Assembly: GCA_020635675.1 (NCBI GenBank)
Contig: JACJZJ010000001.1
Location: 62,001 to 126,000, forward strand
Source of the DNA: Flavobacteriales bacterium
GTDB taxonomy: Bacteria > Bacteroidota > Bacteroidia > Flavobacteriales_F > PHOS-HE28
DNA length: 64,000 nt
Direction of reading: 5' to 3'
In this document: positions 11,501 to 18,590 of the stretch, in pieces
How positions within the stretch are numbered: the first letter of the stretch is position 1
Layout of the letters: the number at the start of each line of letters is the position of its first letter
Made by a program: the position numbers and the translations under genes
The notes under the pieces: generated by a model
Told to the model about the DNA's origin: nothing
Database searches by the model: none
The model's input: the letters and a program-made list of their open reading frames with translations, nothing else

Positions 11501-12646
11501 TTCCAGCCTGCAGCGGCCGATGTGACCAATACCCTGAACATCACCGATATCAGCGATATAAGCAGCTGCGTGGTCGTCTTCACCTCCGACAAGAGCAAGT
11601 GGACGCGCTGTCCCGTGTTGGAAGAGGAAGAGAACCCGGGGCTCGCCGTAGGTGGGGCGAAGAAGCTGTATATGCGGGAGTCACCCAGCGTGGACAAGAA
11701 CGGAAGGCGTTCCGGGACCCCCGGATGCAACGAGGACGAGGCGACCATGTCCGGTCAGCAGCCGAACGGCATGGGTTGGTTCCCGGGTTATGCCGTCAAT
11801 CTCGAGACGGGTGAGCGGTTGAACATGGCCTTTGGTGAGGCCTCCTTCTGGGGAGGCTCCGGAGGCCGTGACATGATCTGGAACCCGAGCGACTCCCTGG
11901 CCACCGGACAGGGCCAGCCGATCTTCGGTGGATGCCACTACATCTACGTGTTCGGCAACCGGCAGGTCGGCGACAACAACAACACGTTCATGCCGCAGTA
12001 TGACGAAGCGAACTACCTCTACACGCGGTTGTCCAGTGGCTCGGGCAGTGACCGGACGCGGGTGTTCCGGGCGGTGGACTGGGTGGGTGCCCCGCTCCGC
12101 GCGGCAGGTGCCAGCTTCTTGAGCGTGCAGGACGGCCTCATTCCGACCGAGACACATGTGGTGCTCGACGTGGCCAAACCCTACAAGGCCTATAAGGAGC
12201 CATTCGCGGGTTATTCTCCTTCGATACCGACCCCGCCGTACGCCTTCCGGAACAACGGGGACCCGCTCTACACGTTCAACACAGGTGAACGCGCGGTGAT
12301 CATCAACGACCTTCCGACCGCTGAGACGGCATGCGATATGATCAATATCGTGCCGAACCCTTACTACGGATTCAGCAGCTATGAGACGAGCCGTCTGGAC
12401 AACCGTGTGAAGTTCATCAATCTGCCCCAGACCTGCACCATATCCATCTACAACGTGAGCGGCACGCTGGTACGCCGGTTCAAGAAGGACAACGACCTGA
12501 CCTATCTGGACTGGGACCTGCGGAACCAGGCCAATGTGCCGATCGCCGGAGGCGTTTACATCTGCCACATCGACGTGCCGGGCGTGTGCGAGCGGGTGGT
12601 CAAGTGGTTCGGGGCCATGCGCCCTGTGGACCTGCAGAATTTCTGA
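8510..12646 (+). CDS. very large T9SS-type secreted surface protein
   Basis: 1378 residues. Signal peptide (LTRTFAFLLILALG to ASA, about 11-31). Starts at ATG 8510, 8519 or 8537 are all possible. ALWMGGFSPDNQLKLAA and GNDFWPGPL (about 109-139), and NDEVNNMTFYNYV with FGQWVDCDLG, recur in large Bacteroidota surface proteins. DFDGSGDYDPDQGDYP (219-234) is Asp-rich and looks calcium-binding. The last ~100 residues form a T9SS sorting-domain-like fold: MINIVPNPYYGF, KFINLPQTCTISIYNVSG, VPIAGGVYICHI. Unusually it runs on into ERVVKWFGAMRPVDLQNF rather than stopping at a short Lys-Val strand. It lies between the receptor and a PorV-like gene, which suggests a dedicated set. Role inferred: exported, surface-attached; activity unknown. 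Confidence 0.85.
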   Translation: MLDMKGPDRMQLTRTFAFLLILALGTSVASARESIEPRKGEGQGGANGQPKAAGCAPATVFTELDLNNVRTRVETGGNMWQDRTGSGGPAYEVPKTADRSGADALFAGALWMGGFSPDNQLKLAAVRFRQVGNDFWPGPLTNTGDASIDPDVCLQYDRTWKTLRQDAEVHQGYYQCALDPNCDVNEDFPDFNTPTVFYEWPAHGDINLDQDYYLAPYVDFDGSGDYDPDQGDYPGFDLDGVVDCKNRFREDPVPLFGDQNIWWVFNDKGNAHTESGGLPIGMEVRAQAFAFSTNDEVNNMTFYNYVLINQGTQTLQNTYFGQWVDCDLGCADDDYVGCDVQRGLGYAYNGDNNDENCNGHPGYGVQPPAVGVDFFEGPFQDYDGLDNPLTTDFAQAIAQKGIPYAGIGIGYGDTVPDNERFGMRAFLYHNNSGGVTGDPSNAIHYYNYLRAIWKDNSPCLYGGTGHISDPEADPNTPSFYMFPGDSDPLGWGTGGAVQGDIWSEETAGNPPGDRRFIQSAGPFTLEPGSYNNITVGVVWARATGGGPFESVELVRQADDKAQALFDNCFQILNGPDAPDLTIVELDQELILHISNSKNSNNYNESYVEVDPTIPPDAPDRNYRFQGYQVYQVKDGNVNVADLRDINQARLVFQCDIKDGVAQIVNFIQDNNINLPVPTEMVDGSDDGISHSVKITEDKFAQGDPHLINFKTYYYIAIAYGYNNWEDYNSQTLTGQPYPYVAGRKAAAGAIRSYSGIPHKPAPQDGGTVLSAQYGDEFALTRWEGQGNGGNALQLDQTTLDAIVSGAPWRHDKLTYISGSGPVAVKVIDPLNVRAGDFELWVKDSATVNNLNDAYWELVSLNYDLDGDGMLPDTITSDRTIEVPNEQLFISPDLGISINVAQAYYTNNQKFTEFLGAEVSYADPEKAWLSGIPDGEGNDALNWIRAGISQEDGNSYNDYLGKDDDETYEQVLPMTVTTPFGTVSGGTWAPWPLVGDTAFQPAAADVTNTLNITDISDISSCVVVFTSDKSKWTRCPVLEEEENPGLAVGGAKKLYMRESPSVDKNGRRSGTPGCNEDEATMSGQQPNGMGWFPGYAVNLETGERLNMAFGEASFWGGSGGRDMIWNPSDSLATGQGQPIFGGCHYIYVFGNRQVGDNNNTFMPQYDEANYLYTRLSSGSGSDRTRVFRAVDWVGAPLRAAGASFLSVQDGLIPTETHVVLDVAKPYKAYKEPFAGYSPSIPTPPYAFRNNGDPLYTFNTGERAVIINDLPTAETACDMINIVPNPYYGFSSYETSRLDNRVKFINLPQTCTISIYNVSGTLVRRFKKDNDLTYLDWDLRNQANVPIAGGVYICHIDVPGVCERVVKWFGAMRPVDLQNF

Positions 12647-12677
12647 TGAACGATAGGAACGAAGAGACGCGAACGTC

Positions 12678-13730
12678 ATGAAGACGATGCACGGAAAGAT
12701 CACGATGACCGGGGTGCTGGCCGCCCTGCTCGCGTTGCCCGCCCATGCAGGCAACCCGGACCGCGCCGGTTCGGCAGGAGCCACTCAATTGCTGATCAAC
12801 CCATGGGCGCGAAGCAACGGCTGGGGCTTGGCGAACACGGCCACGCTCACCGGCGTGGAGAGCATGTTCGGCAACATCGCGGGCCTGGCCCATACCAAGC
12901 GCACGGAACTGTTGTTCACCACCACGCGGTGGCTGGAAGGTTCCGGGGTGAAGATCAACGCCATCGGCCTGGGCCAGAAGCTCGGTGAGACCGGTGTGCT
13001 CGGTATCAGCGTCATGACGATGTCCTTCGGCGATCTCCCCCTGAGCACAACCGACCAACCGGAGGGTGGCCAGGGTACGTACAGCCCGTCCATGCTGAAC
13101 ATCGGGCTGGCCTATTCGAAGGCTTTCTCCAACAGCATCTATGGTGGTCTGTTGGTCCGGGTGATCTCCGAGTCCATCTCCAATGTCCGCAGCCAGGGGA
13201 TCTGTTTCGACGCGGGCATCCATTACCGGACGGGAGAGCGTGACCAGGTGCATTTCGGTATCGCTTTGAAGAACGTGGGACCGCCGATGCGGTTCAGCGG
13301 TGACGGCCTGTCCGTTCAGGGCCTTCTGGTGAGCGGGAGCGACCAGCTTACGCTGGCACAACGCTCGGAGAAGTTCGAGCTTCCGTCCATGTTGAACATC
13401 GGCGGTGCCTATGATTTCAGATTGGCCGAGAAGCACCGCCTGACCGCGGCGTTGACCTTCATCTCCAACTCGTTCACGCGCGATCAATTCGTGATCGGGC
13501 TTGAGTACGCGTTCCGCAAGATGTTCCACCTCCGCGGTGGCTATCTCTGGGAGGATGGCATCACCAACGACACCGATCGGGCCACTGTGTTCACCGGCCC
13601 CTCGGGTGGTCTGAGCGTGGACCTGCCCTTCGGCAAGGAGAAGGAATCGAGCATCGCGGTGGATTATGCCTACAGGGCCACCAACCCCTTCAGTGGTGTG
13701 CACAACATCGGCCTGCGCATCAGCTTGTAG
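12678..13730 (+). CDS. PorV/PorQ-family outer membrane beta-barrel protein
   Basis: 350 residues. Signal peptide ends at PAHAG (about 25). The mature start AGSAGATQLLINPWAR, followed by SMFGNIAGLAHT, is the hallmark opening of PorV/PorQ (UPF0164/FadL-like) proteins, which begin with an Ala-Gly-rich segment and an N-P-A/N-I-A-G-L motif before a 14-strand barrel. PorV is the T9SS shuttle that carries cargo from the translocon to the attachment complex. This copy follows a cargo with a sorting domain by 31 bases and ends the operon, so it may be a cargo-specific PorV paralogue. The last residues (NIGLRISL) fit a terminal barrel strand. The genome's main PorV is presumably elsewhere. Confidence 0.85.
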   Translation: MKTMHGKITMTGVLAALLALPAHAGNPDRAGSAGATQLLINPWARSNGWGLANTATLTGVESMFGNIAGLAHTKRTELLFTTTRWLEGSGVKINAIGLGQKLGETGVLGISVMTMSFGDLPLSTTDQPEGGQGTYSPSMLNIGLAYSKAFSNSIYGGLLVRVISESISNVRSQGICFDAGIHYRTGERDQVHFGIALKNVGPPMRFSGDGLSVQGLLVSGSDQLTLAQRSEKFELPSMLNIGGAYDFRLAEKHRLTAALTFISNSFTRDQFVIGLEYAFRKMFHLRGGYLWEDGITNDTDRATVFTGPSGGLSVDLPFGKEKESSIAVDYAYRATNPFSGVHNIGLRISL

Positions 13731-13750
13731 GGAACACCTAACTTCGTGAC

Positions 13751-13780
13751 AGGAGGACCTCTCGGGGTCCTCTTGTTTTC
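13751..13780 (+). terminator. intrinsic terminator after the PorV-like gene / before greA
   Basis: GAGGACC (13753-13759) pairs with GGTCCTC (13766-13772) around TCTCGG, followed by TTGTTTTC (13773-13780). It lies 20 bases after the PorV-like stop and 19 before greA. A TAACTTCG box (13739-13746) just upstream raises the possibility that the hairpin is also in the greA leader. Confidence 0.7.
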
Positions 13781-13798
13781 TTACCCACTGTGACGACC

Positions 13799-14272
13799 AT
13801 GAGCACCCCCGCATACCTGTCCGAAGAAGGACTTAAGAAACTGCAGGACGAGCTCCATCACCTGCGGACCGTGGAGCGCCCCCATCTGAGCCAACAGATC
13901 GCGGACGCGCGCGACAAGGGAGATCTGAGCGAGAACGCCGAATACCATGCCGCCAAGGAGGAACAGGGTCTTCTCGAAGCCCGGATCGCCAAATTGGAGG
14001 AGGTACTTGCCAGCGCACGATTGGTCGATACGGACCAACTGGATACGAGCAAGGCCTACATTCATTGCACGGTGAAGGTCCTGCATGTCACCTCGAAAAG
14101 CCACAAGCATTTCACGCTCGTCGCCGAAAGCGAGGCGGACATCAAGACAGGAAGGATCAGTGTGAGTTCGCCGATCGGCAAGGGCCTGTTGGGTAGGGCC
14201 GTCGGAGAGGTCGTCGAGATCACCACACCCGCTGGAACGACCCATTTCGAGATCGTCGAGATCACCCGCTGA
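13799..14272 (+). CDS. greA: transcription elongation factor GreA
   Basis: 157 residues from ATG 13799 (MSTPAYLSEEGL); a GTG at 13790 is rejected. GreA enters the RNA polymerase secondary channel and stimulates cleavage of backtracked transcripts. Visible: N-terminal coiled coil with DARDKGDLSENAEYHAAKEE, whose acidic tip (D-x-x-E in the ENAEY region) holds the catalytic Mg2+, then the C-terminal FKBP-like domain with SSPIGKGLLGRAVGE and the closing FEIVEI strand. Length matches E. coli GreA. The HIT gene starts one base after the stop, so the two are translationally coupled; greA-HIT pairs are common in Bacteroidota. Confidence 0.98.
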   Translation: MSTPAYLSEEGLKKLQDELHHLRTVERPHLSQQIADARDKGDLSENAEYHAAKEEQGLLEARIAKLEEVLASARLVDTDQLDTSKAYIHCTVKVLHVTSKSHKHFTLVAESEADIKTGRISVSSPIGKGLLGRAVGEVVEITTPAGTTHFEIVEITR

Positions 14273-14273
14273 A

Positions 14274-14663
14274 ATGGCGAGCATCTTCACCCGCATCGTC
14301 GATGGCGAGATCCCCGCCTACAAGGTGGCGGAGGACGAACGCTTTCTGGCCTTTCTGGACATCCACCCCCTTCGGGAAGGCCATACCCTGGTTGTGCCCA
14401 AGGCAGAAGTGGACTACCTCTTCGACCTGGATGATGGGATCCTGTCCAGCATCCTGCCATTTGCGAGGGATGTAGCACGGAAGATCGCCAGGGTGGTGCC
14501 TTGTGCCAGGGTCGGGATCTCCGTGATCGGCCTGGAGGTACCCCATGCCCATGTGCATTTGATCCCCATCGATGGGGTGGACGACATGGATTTCGGCCGG
14601 CCCAAGCTGGAACTGGCCCAGGAGCGATTCCAGGAACTGGCGGAACGGATCCGGAACGCCTAA
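14274..14663 (+). CDS. HIT family nucleotide-binding protein
   Basis: 129 residues with the histidine triad HAHVHLIP (about 98-105) near the C-terminus and the usual opening SIFTRIVDGEIPAYKV. HIT proteins hydrolyse or transfer nucleoside monophosphates (HinT-like AMP-lysine or dinucleotide hydrolases) in the cytoplasm. The start sits one base after the greA stop. Its TAA stop overlaps the TAG of the convergent ruvC gene (4 shared bases, 14660-14663), leaving no room for a terminator between them. Confidence 0.95.
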   Translation: MASIFTRIVDGEIPAYKVAEDERFLAFLDIHPLREGHTLVVPKAEVDYLFDLDDGILSSILPFARDVARKIARVVPCARVGISVIGLEVPHAHVHLIPIDGVDDMDFGRPKLELAQERFQELAERIRNA

Positions 14664-15277
14664 CGCACGCGACCGGGGTTGTTCCGGACGAACGCCCCCC
14701 AGTCACCGCCCTTCCTCGAAGCGGTTGCATGTCCGTTCCGCGCGTAATGATGGCAGAGGGCCACGGCCAGTGCGTCCGTGGCATCCGTGCCCAGTGAGGC
14801 ACCTCCTGTATCCAGGATCCCCTGGAGCATGGCCGCCACTTGCTCCTTGGTGGCATTGCCGTTGCCGGTCACGCTCTGTTTGATCCGTTTCGGGGCGTAT
14901 TCCACCACGGGTACGTCCCGTTGGATCGCCGCAGCGATGGCGACCCCCTGTGCCCTGCCGAGCTTCAACATGCTCTGGACGTTCTTCCCGAAGAATTGGG
15001 CCTCGATCGCCATTTCATCAGGCAGGTGCTCAGCGATGAGCGCGGTGGTCCGTCTGAACACCTCGCGGAGCCGGAGCGTCTGGTCATCGTCGCGCGTGAA
15101 GCGCACGCAACCAGCATCTACGAAGGTCACGTTCGGGCCGATCGCACGCACGATGCCGTAACCCATGATCGTCGTGCCGGGGTCGATCCCCAGTATGATG
15201 CGGCCCGCGCCTTCAGAACCCGGACCGGAGGCATCCCCGTTATTTTTGCGCGTCCTATGAACATGGGGGTCCTGCAT
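14660..15277 (-). CDS. ruvC: Holliday junction resolvase RuvC
   Basis: 205 residues from ATG 15277; the family core begins at RIILGIDPGTTIMGYG (Asp in GIDPGT is the first catalytic residue). EAQFFGKNVQSMLKLGRAQG supplies the catalytic Glu, and GTDATDALAVALCH the last acidic pair. RuvC cleaves four-way DNA junctions as a dimer with RuvAB. The ~26 residues before the core are longer than usual, but no other ATG, GTG or TTG lies nearer, so the start is the least certain part. If correct, the gene overlaps the divergent flippase by 21 bases at its 5' end and the HIT gene by 4 at its 3' end. Confidence 0.94.
   Translation of the reverse strand: MQDPHVHRTRKNNGDASGPGSEGAGRIILGIDPGTTIMGYGIVRAIGPNVTFVDAGCVRFTRDDDQTLRLREVFRRTTALIAEHLPDEMAIEAQFFGKNVQSMLKLGRAQGVAIAAAIQRDVPVVEYAPKRIKQSVTGNGNATKEQVAAMLQGILDTGGASLGTDATDALAVALCHHYARNGHATASRKGGDWGAFVRNNPGRVR
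15241..15248 (+). promoter_or_regulatory. -7 promoter element TATTTTTG for the flippase-GT2 operon
   Basis: Exact TAnnTTTG match ending 9 bases before the flippase ATG at 15257. It lies inside the 5' coding part of the divergent ruvC gene as annotated. Confidence 0.55.
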
Positions 15278-16258
15278 CGCTCGATCGGTTCCTGGCCATT
15301 GCGCATCGCACGCTGGTCGGTGTTCGTTGCTGCGTGCGTCTATCTCTATCACCACCTCGCCGGCGCGCAAGGTACGCTCCTGCTGCCGAGAGTGGGCCGC
15401 ACCGAGCTGGTGTGCATCCTTGCGGCTTTCCTCGGCGTGGCCTTGAACTGGGGGCTCGAGGCTTGGAAATGGCGCAGGCTCATTGCTGCCGTGGTGCATG
15501 TGCCCTTCATTGTGGCCTTGCGCGCCACACTGGCGGGGACGACGATCGGTCTGATCACACCGAACCGCACGGGCGAGTTCATCGGCCGCGTGGCCTTGCT
15601 GCCGGTAGGGTATCGGGCGAAGGCCTCCTTCGTGACAATGCTGGGTAGTGCGGCCCAATTCGTTGTCACGATCCTGATGGGAGGCTCCGCGATGGTCTTG
15701 TTCCATTGGACAGGTACTGGGCGGCCATGTGACGGGTTGTGGTGGTATCCCCTGCTAGTGGGAACGTTCGTGCTCGGTACAGTGACACTTGCGGTCCTGA
15801 TGCGCCCGTCCATGATCATTGCTCTGGTCGCCTTGGTCCCTTTCCCGGGACACCGGGCCCTGTTGGCGGCCCGTGCGCTGCGTGCCGTGGACAGGCGCAC
15901 GATCCTTGCCACCCTCGCGTCAAGTATCGCCCGCTACATTGTATTCGCCGTTCAGTTCACCCTGTTGCTTCACGCATTGGCGGGCGTGGCTTGGGGCCCT
16001 GCATTGCTGACCGTTGCGGTGATCTTTCTGTGCACTACTCTGATCCCGACCGCCGTGCTCACGGAGATCGGTGTACGTGGCTCGGTCGCGATGGCCCTGC
16101 TGGGTCCGAACGTTTCCGATCCGGCCGGCGTTGCGGCTGCCACACTGTTGCTCTGGACCATGAACCTCGCCTTGCCTGCGCTTGTGGGCGGCGTGGTGCT
16201 CCTTTTGGAGCGCTCCATTGCACGGAGATCGGTATCCCCGTCCTGCGTACCGGCATGA
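15257..16258 (+). CDS. flippase-like (lysylphosphatidylglycerol synthase transmembrane / UPF0104) membrane protein
   Basis: 333 residues from ATG 15257. About eight to nine membrane helices; the conserved family loop reads LITPNRTGEFIGRVALLP, and TEIGVRGSVAMALL appears near residue 270. The family includes the MprF flippase domain and the AglD-type lipid-carrier proteins; none of the catalytic LPG-synthase C-terminal domain is present. Likely role (inferred): moving a lipid-linked molecule across the inner membrane. Its stop overlaps the GT2 start by four bases (ATGA, 16255-16258), so the two are co-translated and probably act on the same glycolipid. Confidence 0.88.
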   Translation: MNMGVLHRSIGSWPLRIARWSVFVAACVYLYHHLAGAQGTLLLPRVGRTELVCILAAFLGVALNWGLEAWKWRRLIAAVVHVPFIVALRATLAGTTIGLITPNRTGEFIGRVALLPVGYRAKASFVTMLGSAAQFVVTILMGGSAMVLFHWTGTGRPCDGLWWYPLLVGTFVLGTVTLAVLMRPSMIIALVALVPFPGHRALLAARALRAVDRRTILATLASSIARYIVFAVQFTLLLHALAGVAWGPALLTVAVIFLCTTLIPTAVLTEIGVRGSVAMALLGPNVSDPAGVAAATLLLWTMNLALPALVGGVVLLLERSIARRSVSPSCVPA

Positions 16259-17415
16259 CGTTCCCGCTCCTGGTCGCCCTTCTGCTCTTCATCTGGGCGC
16301 TGCTCCATGCGCTCTATCTCGAACGTTTGCGATCCGTGTTCGTCGAGGCCGTTCACCGGTCTTCCGATCAGGTGCGGATGGCGGGAATGGAGGGAAGGCC
16401 GCAGGTATCCGTTGTGGTGCCGGTGCGGAACGAGGAGATGCGCATTGCACCCTTGCTACAGGACCTGCATGCGCAGGAGATGGACAGGGAGGGGTATGAG
16501 GTGATCGTGGTGGACGATGGCTCGACCGATGCGACGAGCACCATCGCGAAGGGAATGGCCGACCGATGGCGCGGCCTTCACATTATCACGCTCCATGGGG
16601 ACGAGGGGAAAAAGGCGGCGTTGGTTCGCGGCTGCAGAGCGGCGAAAGGTCTGTTCGTGCTGGCAAGCGATGGCGATGTGCGACACGGCCCACGACATCT
16701 CCCGCGCGTATCGGCACGGATGGCGTCCGGTGGCATCGACCTGCTGCTGATGCCGGTCTGGACCGTGGCCGATCGCGGTTGGTGCCAACTGGCACAGCAG
16801 CTGGAGCAGGCCGCGCTGCTCGGCGCGGCGATGGGAAGTGCGCTGATCGGGAGGCCCATACTGGCCAATGGAGCCAATCTGGCGTTCCGTCGGGACCTGC
16901 TACTGGACCGGAGAAGGGATCCCCTGGGAACGAACTGGGCCTCGGGCGATGACATGTTCATGCTGGCCGCCGTCAGCGCGCGCGACGGGGCGATCGAAGC
17001 GGACCCCCATCCGGACGCGCTCGTGCGCACCCAGGCGGTCAGTGGTTGGCGCGCCTATTTCGACCAACGTTTGCGTTGGGCCGGCAAGATGCGGGCGGTT
17101 TCCATTCCGCGAACACGCCGGGTGGGGATCGCTACCATGCTGCTCCCGTGGTCGTTGGCGGTTGCGAGCTTCTGGTTCGGGCTTCACATCACCACCGGCC
17201 AGGCACTCATGCGGACCTGGTCCTTGACGATCCTGGCCTGGGGCCTCTGGTGTGTCCCGATCATCGCGCTCGTAAATGCCGTCCACGGTGCCTATGACCA
17301 GCGTACCAGGTCGCTGGCCACGCTGACCGCGCTGTGCCAATTCACCATATTGGCTCCGATAATCGCCGTGCTGGCGATCTTCGTGCGGCCCCTTTGGAAG
17401 GGTCGCAGGATCTGA
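16255..17415 (+). CDS. family 2 glycosyltransferase, membrane-bound
   Basis: 386 residues. N-terminal membrane helix (TFPLLVALLLFIWALL), then a GT-A domain: VSVVVPVRNEE, VIVVDDGSTD, SDGDV in the DxD position (Asp-Gly-Asp), SGDDMFM (general base Asp) and QRLRWAGK (Q-x-x-R-W), the signature of processive or lipid-acceptor GT2 enzymes. Two or three C-terminal helices follow (about 290-380). The enzyme would add sugar from a nucleotide donor to a lipid acceptor at the cytoplasmic face. The start overlaps the flippase stop; the OppC-type permease follows after two bases. A specific substrate cannot be given. Confidence 0.92.
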   Translation: MTFPLLVALLLFIWALLHALYLERLRSVFVEAVHRSSDQVRMAGMEGRPQVSVVVPVRNEEMRIAPLLQDLHAQEMDREGYEVIVVDDGSTDATSTIAKGMADRWRGLHIITLHGDEGKKAALVRGCRAAKGLFVLASDGDVRHGPRHLPRVSARMASGGIDLLLMPVWTVADRGWCQLAQQLEQAALLGAAMGSALIGRPILANGANLAFRRDLLLDRRRDPLGTNWASGDDMFMLAAVSARDGAIEADPHPDALVRTQAVSGWRAYFDQRLRWAGKMRAVSIPRTRRVGIATMLLPWSLAVASFWFGLHITTGQALMRTWSLTILAWGLWCVPIIALVNAVHGAYDQRTRSLATLTALCQFTILAPIIAVLAIFVRPLWKGRRI

Positions 17416-17417
17416 CC

Positions 17418-18578
17418 GTGGTACGACCGGATGGTGAACGCTCCTTGAGCGCGATCGCGTGGCATCGTTTGCGACGCGACCGCAAGGCGATGCTCGGCCT
17501 CACCGTGATCCTTCTGGCCATCGTTATCGCCCTGTTCGGCCGTTGGTTCCGGCCGGACGGAACAGCATGGGCGGACGATCAGGTCCTGGGCATCAAGGAC
17601 CGCCAGCCCGGATTTGCTTGCGATATCCTTTTCATCCCTTCCGGCGAGCCCGAAGGTCCATCCGAGGAGATCCCCATCAAGGAGTGGTGGGTGGAGAACG
17701 GCGATCTGGTGGTTGAGGAATTCAACGGACACAATGATCTGGTGACCGGCGACATGCGACGGTTCGCCCTGGAGGATGTGGCGACCGGGCTGTCGGTCGG
17801 TGCTTCGGATCTGGAAATGGCCGACCTCGTGAAGGAACGGTACGTTCATCGGCGCAATTTCCTGCTGGGTACCGACAATTTCGGGCGCGATGTTCTGAGC
17901 CGCTTGATGGCGGGCACGTCGATCTCGCTGGGTGTGGGGCTCATCGCCGTGTTGATCGCCTTGGTGATCGGGATCCCCTTAGGCGCCATTGCCGGGTATT
18001 TCCGGGCGGAGGCGCCCACGTTCCGGTTATTCGGTCGCACGTTCCGGTGGCCGGTGGACGATGTGATCATGTGGCTGGTGAACGTGGTCTGGAGCGTGCC
18101 GACCCTTTTGATGGTCATTGCCATCACGCTGGCCCTTGGGAAGGGCTTCGTGCAGGTCTTCCTCGCCGTGGGCCTGACCATGTGGGTGGAGGTGGCGCGC
18201 GTGGTGCGTGGGGAAGTGGTCCGCGTGCGCGAGATGGAGTTCGTGGAGGCGGCGAAGGCGCTGGGCTATTCGCCGGGCCGGATCATCTTCCACCACATCC
18301 TGCCGAACGTCATGGGTCCCGTGATCGTGATCAGTGCGGCCAACTTCGCCACCGCCATCCTCATGGAGGCGGGGTTGAGCTTCCTCGGTATCGGTGCCCA
18401 ACTGCCCATGGTGAGCTGGGGAGGGATGATCCGGTCCTATTATCCCTATATCACCACCAGTCTGCCCCACCTCGCGCTGCTGCCCGGTCTATGCATCATG
18501 GTGCTCACCCTGGCCTTCATGCTGGTCGGGAATGGCTTGCGCGATGCGCTGGACACACGCAGCATCACGGGACGCTGA
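17418..18578 (+). CDS. OppC/DppC-type ABC transporter permease
   Basis: 386 residues. Start GTG 17418, two bases after the GT2 stop; the next ATG would remove the first membrane helix. First helix AMLGLTVILLAIVIALFG, then an unusually long periplasmic segment (about 50-150), LLGTDNFGRDVLSRLMAG, and the permease core with the EAA loop EAAKALGYSPGRIIFHHILPN that contacts the ATPase, followed by GAQLPMVSWGGMI. OppC-type subunits pair with OppB and two ATPases to move peptides. None of these partners is in the window, so the complex must be completed elsewhere. The ~100-residue insertion is larger than in E. coli OppC. Confidence 0.9.
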   Translation: MVRPDGERSLSAIAWHRLRRDRKAMLGLTVILLAIVIALFGRWFRPDGTAWADDQVLGIKDRQPGFACDILFIPSGEPEGPSEEIPIKEWWVENGDLVVEEFNGHNDLVTGDMRRFALEDVATGLSVGASDLEMADLVKERYVHRRNFLLGTDNFGRDVLSRLMAGTSISLGVGLIAVLIALVIGIPLGAIAGYFRAEAPTFRLFGRTFRWPVDDVIMWLVNVVWSVPTLLMVIAITLALGKGFVQVFLAVGLTMWVEVARVVRGEVVRVREMEFVEAAKALGYSPGRIIFHHILPNVMGPVIVISAANFATAILMEAGLSFLGIGAQLPMVSWGGMIRSYYPYITTSLPHLALLPGLCIMVLTLAFMLVGNGLRDALDTRSITGR

Positions 18579-18590
18579 TCGTGGTGCTGA

